Assembly: GCA_051252415.1 (NCBI GenBank)
Contig: JBPOGA010000001.1
Location: forward strand, 248,001 to 312,000
Direction: 5' to 3'
DNA length: 64,000 bases
Source of the DNA: JBPOFY01 sp051252415
GTDB taxonomy: Bacteria; Verrucomicrobiota; Verrucomicrobiia; Opitutales; Coraliomargaritaceae
Shown: positions 37,057-46,600 of the stretch, piece by piece
How positions within the stretch are numbered: position 1 is the first letter of the stretch
Layout of the letters: each line of letters starts with the position of its first letter
Position numbers and translations under genes: made by a program
Notes under the pieces: generated by a model
What the model saw: only the letters and a program-made list of their open reading frames with translations
Databases searched by the model: none
What the model was told of the DNA's origin: nothing

Positions 37057-38052
37057 TTAAAACTCTAAAGCATTCACTTCTGCGATCCATTTAGCTTTCG
37101 TGTCTTGATCGACCAGTGCGACTTCAAAACCATTCTTCGCGAACTGTGCGAGCTCTTGCGGCGTAAAGCCTAAGCCCGAACTCAGTGCAGCGTATTCGTC
37201 TTCAATGGTATTTCCAAATGAGAACGGGTCATCTGTGCTAATTGTGCAGCGAAGCCCTTGATCAAAGAATTGACGAATCGGATGCACCTCCAGTGAGTCG
37301 ATGACATTCAACTTCACATTACTGATCGGGCACACATCAAAAGTCACGTCCTTGGCAATCGCCAGCTCAACGACCGCTGGATCTTCAATCGCTCTCACAC
37401 CATGCTGAACACGTTTCACACCGAGCACTTCAATCGCTTCGCGGACATGTGCTGCAGGGCCAAACTCACCTGCGTGGGCTTTCGTCTCTAAACCAGCCGC
37501 ACGCGCCTTCTCCCAAAGTTTGGGTGTCCACCCTTCGAGCGGTAAATACTCGACTCCGTGCAAATCAACTCCAGCCAATCCATCCCAATTCACACAGTCA
37601 TCTAAAACCGGCGCTAGAGTTTCATTATAACAATTACGCGCCATGCCCATAAAGACACGCACTTCCATATCCGCAGGTGCCGCACTGCGAATCGCTGCCA
37701 ATATTTCTGGACCAGGAATCCCCAAAAACTCAATAATTCCCGCATGAAAGGAAGTCTCCACGTAGCGCACGTTTTGACGCTTCAGTCCTTCAAAAATAAC
37801 TTTGGCTGCTTCGTAGTATCGCTCCGGAGTCAAAAACCACTGCATTGCATGCTCAATTAAATGAGCTTCAAAATCTTCAAAGCATTTCCATTTAAAATCT
37901 CGCGCCCAACACGCCTGTGGCTCCGCAAATTTCACCGAGTCTAATTGTTGCAGCAGCTCATACGGCAAGGCTCCTTCAATATGGAGGTGCGTCTCAGTCT
38001 TCGGCAAACGATGGATAAAATCAGCAACAGCAGGCTCGGGCGTAGAATACAT
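37057..38052 (-). CDS. Adenosine deaminase family protein
   Basis: Zinc-dependent deaminase of adenosine (or adenine-like purines). Motifs: TETHLHIEGAL with the two metal His, ETSFHAGI, KAHAGEFG (His and catalytic Glu), RVQHGVRAIED, DVCPISNVKLNV and TISTDDPFSFG with the Asp pair. The frame is open to 38142, but the first 30 residues are basic and unlike the family; the ATG at 38052, preceded by GGAAG, gives 331 residues with the metal-binding motif near residue 22. Whether adenine or adenosine is preferred cannot be told. Confidence 0.9.
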   Translation of the reverse strand: MYSTPEPAVADFIHRLPKTETHLHIEGALPYELLQQLDSVKFAEPQACWARDFKWKCFEDFEAHLIEHAMQWFLTPERYYEAAKVIFEGLKRQNVRYVETSFHAGIIEFLGIPGPEILAAIRSAAPADMEVRVFMGMARNCYNETLAPVLDDCVNWDGLAGVDLHGVEYLPLEGWTPKLWEKARAAGLETKAHAGEFGPAAHVREAIEVLGVKRVQHGVRAIEDPAVVELAIAKDVTFDVCPISNVKLNVIDSLEVHPIRQFFDQGLRCTISTDDPFSFGNTIEDEYAALSSGLGFTPQELAQFAKNGFEVALVDQDTKAKWIAEVNALEF

Positions 38053-38312
38053 ATGCTTCCAAAAAGGGCTGAGTCTTCTAAAAACGCAAACGTTGAACAG
38101 CCGAACGCTAAGTTTTATAGAAGCAAATAGGTTCATCCGCACTTAACTGGAAAAGAATGTTACACTAGGGTAATCTAGTGAATTCGTGACTGATAAGCCT
38201 CCAAGCTGTTAAACTGTTGAACTCAAAAAGCTTTCCAAAAGTGATGTATTAGTGAATTATTTCAGGTTCTGACTTTAATACCCTTTCTTTTTTAACCTAC
38301 TCATACACACAT

Positions 38313-39029
38313 ATGAAAAAATTATCCCTACTTGTTTTATCTACTGCGCTGGCAGCCGTGCCAGCGTTTGCAGCAAGCATTGCGATTGACAACGCATCCA
38401 ACTACAGCGGCTCTTGGACTGGTAACGAAGGTAGTGGATTTGGGGCTTGGAGTTTCAGCACTAGCGGTGCCGGTGGAAGCTATCTAGGTAGCACTGGAGA
38501 AGGTAATCCATCTTTCGGCCTGTTTGCTGGTGGTGATGGTGGTTCCGACTTATCGTCAGCATCGCGTGGCTTCACTGGTGACCTCACAGCAGGCCAAACC
38601 TTTAGTATCGACCTCGGCCACTCAAACGGCATCTCTAGTGGTGGTGAAGTCGGCATTAACCTCACTGATGGCGGATCATCAGTATTCACTCTGAAATTTG
38701 TTGGTGGCGGGGCGAACTGGCTCATTAATGACGGAGGCTCAGACTTTGGTATTGGCCAAGGGTATGCTGCAGATACGACTATTAGCTTATCATTTACGTA
38801 TAATGGCGGAAGTGACTACTCCTACAGCTTTGGCTCTGCCAGTGGTGATAATTTCACAGCGACCAGCACGATTTCCGGAATCGACGGTTTTACTCTGTTT
38901 AGCAACAATCAAGGTGGAGGACAAAATTTCGGTTCCGACAATATCTCAATTGTTCCAGAGCCTAGTTCATACGCATTGCTTGCTGGCATCCTTGGCTTGG
39001 CTTACGTAGCCGCTCGTCGCCGCAAGTAA
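38313..39029 (+). CDS. PEP-CTERM sorting domain protein
   Basis: A 238-residue exported protein: signal peptide MKKLSLLVLSTALAAVPAFA, a Gly/Ser-rich beta domain without Cys, and a C-terminal sorting signal VPEPSSYALLAGILGLAYVA followed by ARRRK. The PEP-CTERM signal is the target of exosortase, which moves proteins to the cell surface or exopolysaccharide. No exosortase gene lies in the window. The function of the beta domain is unknown. It ends in its own terminator. Confidence 0.92.
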   Translation: MKKLSLLVLSTALAAVPAFAASIAIDNASNYSGSWTGNEGSGFGAWSFSTSGAGGSYLGSTGEGNPSFGLFAGGDGGSDLSSASRGFTGDLTAGQTFSIDLGHSNGISSGGEVGINLTDGGSSVFTLKFVGGGANWLINDGGSDFGIGQGYAADTTISLSFTYNGGSDYSYSFGSASGDNFTATSTISGIDGFTLFSNNQGGGQNFGSDNISIVPEPSSYALLAGILGLAYVAARRRK

Positions 39030-39048
39030 CTTCCTACTTTCAATTAGA

Positions 39049-39083
39049 AAAGCCGTTGATCAAATCGATCAACGGCTTTTTTT
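39049..39083 (+). terminator. Terminator of the PEP-CTERM gene
   Basis: AGCCGTTGATC and GATCAACGGCT form a perfect 11-bp stem with loop AAATC, followed by T7. Confidence 0.92.
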
Positions 39084-39206
39084 GTGGCTCATCGTCGAAC
39101 ATAGAGGGAGAGCATAGATGGTTGCTAAGCTAAGTATATATTCTTGGTTTACCAATAGCGCAAAGAGCCCCTCCTTCTTGACGAGACGGAGTGTGTGTAA
39201 GAAATC

Positions 39207-39291
39207 GGCGTAGTCGTTTGGCTTTAGCTGCCCGACATTTCAGTATCTTGGCGTTGTGGTGTCAGGCGGCTAAAGCCACCCCGACTACTTT
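39207..39291. repeat. Palindromic repeat, GTAGTCG...GGCTTTAGC
   Basis: Arms GTAGTCGTTTGGCTTTAGCT and GCTAAAGCCACCCCGACTAC are imperfect inverted copies. It lies between the PEP-CTERM terminator and the LacI gene. Confidence 0.8.
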
Positions 39292-39305
39292 CTAACCCCC
39301 AAAGC

Positions 39306-40373
39306 CTAAGCTTTTACACTCGGGCCATTGACCCAAACACTTTCAATGTGCACGACTTTTGGGAAATTTTGCGCACCAAATTCATTTTTCTGAAGCTGAC
39401 CAACGACTAGATCGACACCTGCGCTGCCAACAATACGGTTGTTTTGTCGCATGCCTGCCATGTGCGGAATCCCATCATGCCAATCGATATGCACGGCTCC
39501 AATGTCTTTAGGCACGCGAATACCAGATTCAACCATCGCATCATACAGTTCTACTTTATTCGTCAATATCACGTCGGGCTTTTGCTTCTTGATCGCAGCT
39601 ATCGTCGAGGGAAGGTCTTCCATCTCCAACTCAATGTGATCAAGTTGCTGATTCTTCGGCAAGTGGCGAGTCACACTATAAAAACCCGCACTGAACTTAT
39701 CATCAAGCAAGGCATCATCATTAGCCGGCACAACCATCAACGGTCGTTTATAGCCAAGTTCCAATACTTTTTCAGTCGCACTACGTGTAGTGAGGTATTG
39801 ATCGTTTGAGGAGCAATTTAGCTGATTCTTTAAATGAGTCACCCCCACAACAGAGCAGGCAAAATTATACCAAATCTTAGAATAACTTTCGTGTATCGTA
39901 TCAGGGCTCAAGGCAGCCACGAGGATCAGTCCACGAATCCCACGCGTCTCGACGATTTGCTTCAACCGTTCCGCCCGCATGTCAGGTTGTTGTAGCCAAA
40001 ATTCCTCGATTCCATAGCCGAGCTGCTCGGCTCGATCAATTGCTCCCTCACGTAAACGACGAAAGGTCTGGTTCTGATTTAAATCTTTCAAAGGTGAACA
40101 ATTAATGAGCCCTAAATTTGCCTGAAAAGTCGGTTGCCGGCCCGCTCGCAACTGAGTCATCAAAGAATCCACCACTGGATTACGTCGATAGCCCATCTCA
40201 TCCGCAATTTTCTGAATACGTAATCGAGTAACCTCTGGTATGCGTGGGTCATTCCGCAAAGCTAGCGAGACTGCAGATTTGCTGACTCCAGCAGAATCCG
40301 CGATTTGCTGCATATTGGGGCGACGTTGAGGGGCATCGGGCATGTTTGACAGTTGAGCAGGACTTAAATGCAT
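39306..40373 (-). CDS. LacI-family transcriptional regulator
   Basis: Sugar-responsive DNA-binding protein. Helix-turn-helix and hinge are clear: NMQQIADSAGVSKSAVSLAL, then RNDPRIPEVTRLRIQKIADE and MGYRRNPVVDSL, followed by a periplasmic-binding-like effector domain of about 280 residues. The N-terminus before the HTH is 20 residues longer than usual. I chose ATG 40373; TTG 40388 and ATG 40343 are alternatives. It is divergent from the amylase cluster and is therefore its likely regulator, with maltose or malto-oligosaccharide as possible effector (inference). Confidence 0.92.
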   Translation of the reverse strand: MHLSPAQLSNMPDAPQRRPNMQQIADSAGVSKSAVSLALRNDPRIPEVTRLRIQKIADEMGYRRNPVVDSLMTQLRAGRQPTFQANLGLINCSPLKDLNQNQTFRRLREGAIDRAEQLGYGIEEFWLQQPDMRAERLKQIVETRGIRGLILVAALSPDTIHESYSKIWYNFACSVVGVTHLKNQLNCSSNDQYLTTRSATEKVLELGYKRPLMVVPANDDALLDDKFSAGFYSVTRHLPKNQQLDHIELEMEDLPSTIAAIKKQKPDVILTNKVELYDAMVESGIRVPKDIGAVHIDWHDGIPHMAGMRQNNRIVGSAGVDLVVGQLQKNEFGAQNFPKVVHIESVWVNGPSVKA

Positions 40374-40397
40374 CCGCAAGTCGAGCAACTAGTAGAC

Positions 40398-40516
40398 AGT
40401 TGAACAACTTAAGTTATAACTCCAACTTACTTATAAAAAGTCACTTATGTAGTTAAAACACTCCACTTACATGAACTGTGCATAGCGATTTCTAGCTATA
40501 AGTGAACTGTTGAACT
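40398..40516. promoter_or_regulatory. AGTTGAAC-rich control region between lacI and the amylase gene
   Basis: This divergent region contains a 12-bp inverted repeat AGTTGAACAACT (40398-40409), the adjoining palindromes AACTTAAGTT and AGTTATAACT, several ACTTAT copies, and AACTGTTGAACT (40505-40516), which also occurs at 38212-38223 before the PEP-CTERM gene. They may be regulator sites; no single operator can be fixed. Confidence 0.35.
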
Positions 40517-40604
40517 ACACACACTGTTACAGCGCGGCATATTTCAAGCTACAGTGCTTCCAATTCTTATGAATATACCTATATTCACTTAGGCCTTTAT
40601 CCTC

Positions 40605-43600
40605 ATGCCACAGTCTCTTTTATCTACCCTACAAACACTGAAGAAGACAGTGTTCCTATTGCTCGTCCTTGTGTGTCACCAAACCGTACAAGGCGAGGCG
40701 ATGCTGCAGTATTTCAACACTGACTGGGCAGAGATTACACGAAAGATGCCAGAATTGGCTGAGGCGGGTTATTCATCGCTCTGGCTCCCACCCCCAACGA
40801 AAGGCAGCGGCGGGCTCTCGGTTGGTTACGATCTATGGGATCCTTTCGACCTTGGCAGCAAGAATCAACGCAACACCGTGCGCACACGCTATGGCACGGA
40901 AGCCGAGCTATTAGAGCTAGTCAAAACCGCGCACCGTTTTGGCATCCGAATTTATTTCGACAACATCATGAATCACCGGGCCTTCGATATCCCCGGATAT
41001 AACGAAGACACTCCGATCGATGTATATCCTGGCCTCGTGCCAGAAGATTTTCACCTGCAAACCACACAAGAAGGTTTTTACCGCAAATGGGATAATACCC
41101 GCGACTGGAACAGTGCATGGCAGGTGCAAAACCTCGGCCTCGCCGACTTGATCGATATCGCACAAGAGCCTGGCACCACAAACCAGAACTTCGGATCAAC
41201 CGAAGGGAGCACCTTTCCAAAGATCAAATTGATCCGCGATCTAGAACGCCCAGAGCAATACTACGAAGACAAAGACTACAACTATGTTGGCTTCGGCGGC
41301 CTACTTCCCATCGCAGAAGCCTTACTCAATACAGAGGGCAACCCGACACCAAGTGATGCTGAAATAAAAGCCCGTGCCCAACAATACCTCCAAGACAATG
41401 CATCCGTTTATGAAGAATACGTCGAAGCCTACCTCAACAGAGCGGCTCGTTGGCTGATGGATCGCACCAAAGCCGACGGTCTACGCCTCGACGCAGTGAA
41501 GCACGTGCGAGCCGATTTTTTCGGAGCAACCTACGGAGAAAACAAAGACGCTGACGATTATGGCTACCTGGGCCAAGTGCAGCGCCAATTTAATCTAACT
41601 CGCGGCTTTTCCGATTGGGACAATCATCGCGATACCGTGTTTAACACCGAAGCACCACGCGACGACGCGATGCTATTCGGCGAACACCTCGGCGAACCTC
41701 CCGGCTATAGTGATTACTTCAACTCTGGCATGCGCCTCGTTGATAACCCTCTACGCCAGCAATTCAATGACCGGCTCGGTAGCCCATGGAATGGTTTAAA
41801 TGGATACGACAGCGCAGGTGCAGGTGGCTTCGACCCTGCACTTACAGTTATGCACGCGCAGAGCCATGATAATGACTATGCCTCTCGCCGCGAACTGCAG
41901 CACGCCATGTATTTCACCCGCGCGGGCCTCGGACTTCTCTATACAGACGGCAACTACCAAGCCGAGACACTCGGCGAATCTGGCGGTGCGTTTCCGCGCC
42001 ACGCTAACACCTCCTTCCTTGGCCAATGGGACGATGCACGCGTGCCAAATATCCTCTACATCCATGAGCAATTCGCCCGCGGCGATCAAATCGGCAAATA
42101 CTCCGATGGTGACGTCGTCATCTATGAACGTATGGATAAGCGCGAGAATGGAGGCATGTCCGACGCCGACGGCGTGACGATGCTTTTCATGCTCAACGAT
42201 GACTACTCTTCGGGTCATGGAGCAACCTTTAGCACCAGCTTCCCAGCAACGGCTGGCGGCAGCGACGCCTATCTTTATAACTACTCAACCTATGGTGGTG
42301 GCTTCTACAAATATGCTTCTGAACTAGTGAATGGGAGCACCATCATACCAGAAGGTGGCTACTTCGTCTTTGGTTGGAAAAACCCCGATCCTTCAATTCT
42401 CTGGGCAAACTCTGGAGGTCGTCCACTGACGATCTATCAAGATGGAGACGAAGTCGGCACTGTCGATGTGCTACGTCAAGACGGCCCGAATGGTGATGCC
42501 GACTTCCATGGCGACACGCTCCCAATTTCTAGCCAACCAATCATCAGTAACTCTGCAAACGACGACTACACATACACAGCGACTGTGCCCCGTATCACTG
42601 ACGGCACAAAAGTTCGGTTTGTTGCTCGTGCCGATGGTTCAGCTGAAAACATTTTGCTCAAGCTCGACGGTGGTATCGATCTAAACGATACAAATCACTC
42701 TGGTGGCGATCCTCGCGACAACCCTCCCGCCCTCGCTACCGATACTTTTCTCGGCTATGAGCAAGCTAGCTTAGTCGAGCGGATTGGCCCTGAAAAATTC
42801 GCCGCCGTCGACACCACACGCTGCATCTTTGGTTCTGCTGGTGCCGAAACCTACACCGCAGGAGCCGCGACCACAGATGGCGTCGGCAATAACCCACAAG
42901 AAGCCAATGCGGCAACATTTGCCTTTCACAATCCAACCGCAGGCTTCGAGGCTTGGGTGCCACTAGATGGATCGCTCGCAACCGCCACACAGCTTGATCA
43001 AACAGGCGCATCGACCATTGTTTGGCTCAAAACCAACAGCGTAGGCGCAGACTACAAAGCCTTTGTTTACTATACCACGGATAATTCAAATCCAGAAGGT
43101 GCTAGCGGCTGGGGCCGTGGCACGACCCAAGTGGCTGAAGCCAGCTACGTCACCCCGAATACTGCAGGAGGTAACAACTGGTGGCGCGCGGAGATCAATC
43201 CAACTCCAGTAGGAACGATAAAATATAAGATCGGTATTTATAAGACTGCCGAATCGAGAATTTTCCCAACTGGCGTAACCGAAGTTGCTCTCAAGACGAA
43301 GATGATGACCACGTTTCAGACTTCAGAGCGTGACCTCACCACCGTCAACGTGCGTCCACACAACGACTACGGAGTTTCCGAAACTGGCCTCGAAGAAGGC
43401 ATGCACATGATCTCGGCGCGCGCCTTCCTTGACCGTGCAAACAGAGCCTCGATTTACAACACTTTCAAACAGACCTTCTACTATGACACCGAGCGCCCGC
43501 AGGGTGAAATACGCTACCCAGAAAACGACGGCAATACAGTCGACGGTTCCAATTACGGTGTCGTCGTCCGCACAGATGCTACGGTCGAAGAAGTTTGGTA

Positions 43601-46600
43601 TCGTATCGAAGATGCGGATACATCTAACGACGATATCGAAACTGGCGTCAACAATGGCAACGGCGACGGCTTCGAACCTTTCACTGACACTGACCAAGAT
43701 GGCACACGCGATCTAGGTGAAGCTTTTGAAGACCTCAATGAAAACGGAATCTGGGACGACGATCTAACCACAGAAAACTGGGTGCAAGCGAGTGAACTCA
43801 CTCCAAGTCTATCCATCACCCCATCCGATCCCGCCTACCGCAAAGAGTGGCGTTTTGACTACAACAACATCCCTGCCACCATCATTGGCAACGGTGAGGC
43901 CAACATCAAAGTGCGCCTTCGTGAAATCTCTTCCTCTGAGTTTAAAGACTTCTCACTCAGTGATATCAATGGCCACTACAGCACGCTCGTGCGTAATGTG
44001 AATGTCAATGGCCCAGACGAGCGAGTCTTCATCGCCTTCCCCGCATCCGATCGCCAAATCGTAGACGACAGCTACGTCATGAAGGTTTACTTCACCAAGT
44101 CACTCGCAGATGGACTCACTGAGCAGCAACTGATTGATCGCTTCCTGATTAGCATTGGTTCTAACGAAGAAGGCGACAGCGGCGAACCACAAAGCCGAGA
44201 TGATTACTCGATCGCCTACAATGAAACTGCCGACTACCACGCCCTAGCATATCAGCTACCGAATCTCTACAACGACCTTCCTCAATACGACCACAAGATC
44301 ACCGTTGTCCATGACCGACCTTCGGGCACTGACTTTGAAGTCAGTCGTATCGTCCGCGCCCTCCCCGTGACCACGCCACGTGTATTAATCGTGAATCCAC
44401 CAGAATTAGGTTCCGATGGCCGTAATTTTGAAATCGTCCTTCCTGACATACCAGCACCATTACCGACCGACAGACAGTTCACGATACAAGTCGCCACCAA
44501 CGTCAACGCCACAGACGTGACACTCAATTTCGTTAATCTACGGGGCTCAACAATCGGCGTGCCTACGTCGGTAGTCGAAGGAAGCAGTAAGCTCTGGAAT
44601 TTCACTTGGTCTAGTATTGCACAAGGCACGTATCGCTTTACCGCAACCGTTACCTCTCCCGGAGGCAACAACACGGCGGATCGCAACACCACCGTCATTT
44701 TCCGTGAACAAGTCGAAGAATACGACTCCGATCCAGACGATGACGACGATGGCCTATTAGATGACAATGAAAACACACCTCAAGAGCTACCCGAAGTCAC
44801 CTCCGACCAATGGACTAACGGAGACATTCATGCTTACTACGCCTATGGCCGTTCCAGTCCAACCTCTCCCGACACCGATGGCGACGGCTTACCCGACGGT
44901 CTTGAAGTAGGCTGGCGCAACGCTGTTATCATAGGAGAGCCATTCACGGACACAGGCTACGACCACGATGCAAATGCAGGCACTCCAAACCTTGGCGCAA
45001 ACAATGCCGTTTTTGATTGGAACGATGATAACAACAATGGAGCTCACGACGTAGGCGAGCTCAGCGAACCATTTACCGATACGAACACGGACAGTGCCTA
45101 TGCCTTCGGCACCATCCTCACAACCGACACCAACGGCGATGGGTTCCCTAATTTCATCAGCGATCTCGATCCGCCCTTCTATAATGTAGTCGAAAACTAT
45201 GGCAACGTGCCCAACGTCGATAGTATCAGCCTCGGCGGTGATCGCACACGTCAGTCGGCAGGTAGCGTGACAGATCCAACCAATCCAGACAGTGACTACG
45301 ACGGCATTCCTGATGGCGTCGAAGATAGCAATCGAAATGGTTGGATCGACGGCGACGGTGCAAGCATCGACCCGGCATTCAACCCTTGGGCAGCTCGTGA
45401 TTGGCCAGACGGTGTCATTCAACCATCCGAAAATTGGACTGAAACAGACCCCAACAACGCTGACACTGACGGCGACGGCGCAAGCGATGGCTACAGTGAA
45501 GATACGAATTTTGACGGCGTCATCGAAGGTGACAGCAACACGAATCGCACCTACGATACAGGCGAGGAATGGTCCGAAACAGACCCACTAAACAGCGACA
45601 CTGACGGTGACGGCCTACCCGATGGCTGGGAATACGACAATGGACTCGATCCACTCGATAACGGCATCGACAGTCTTCGAACTATGGCAGTTGATGACGG
45701 CAATACTGAACACGGCGGTAACGGCGATCCAGATGGCGACGGCTTCACGAACGCACAAGAGTTAGCCAATGGCACAAGAGCTCGTGAAAACGATAACGTG
45801 CCACCTCCTCCTGCAAATTCTATTGTAATCGGCCCAGGCGATGACGAATCGGTAGGCAATGCAATTAACTTGAATGAGTTCACTGATTGGACTGTAGACG
45901 ACCTGCTCGTGCTCGATGAATACGATGGCAATGGCACCAACAATCAAGGCGGCGACATCTACAAAGCTTATGATGGCTTCGATGAATCGCGCGACATCGT
46001 CGCGTTCTACTTCCGTGATGGTGGAGCCGACGGCAAAGTCTACTTTCGCTTCGACTTCCAAGACCTTCAAGCCTTCGCCGAAGAAGGTCATCTCGACACC
46101 TACATCGTGATCGACACAGGCAACACTACCTCAGGCGAGTCCGCGCTTCCTGAAGACCTCGATACGCGCACAGAGATGAAGTGGGAAGTCCTCGTCGCTA
46201 TTTACCAAACAGACAACGGCGCCGTTTACGTCGACACACCGCTCTCCACAAATACCACCACTATCGGTGAAGACCTTTTTGCCAATGGCGTGGTTCGCCG
46301 CACTCAAGCCGACACTAATGGTTTCGGAAAAGCCTACTTCAACTCCGACTTAGATTCGATGGAAGCATCGATCAGTCGCCAAGCGCTACTCGACGCGGGC
46401 TGGAACGGCACTGCTGACAACCTCAACTTCCAAGTCTTCACGACGCGCGATGGTGTCGACAACTCTGGCCCAGGTCTCGGCGATATCGGTGGTCGCAGTG
46501 ACGTGCGCGATTCCATCCGCAACGACTACATCGCATCTTCTTATTATAAAGATCAAAGCAATCTCGCAGGCGATAAAAGCGTGCTCTACAATTGGTTCAG

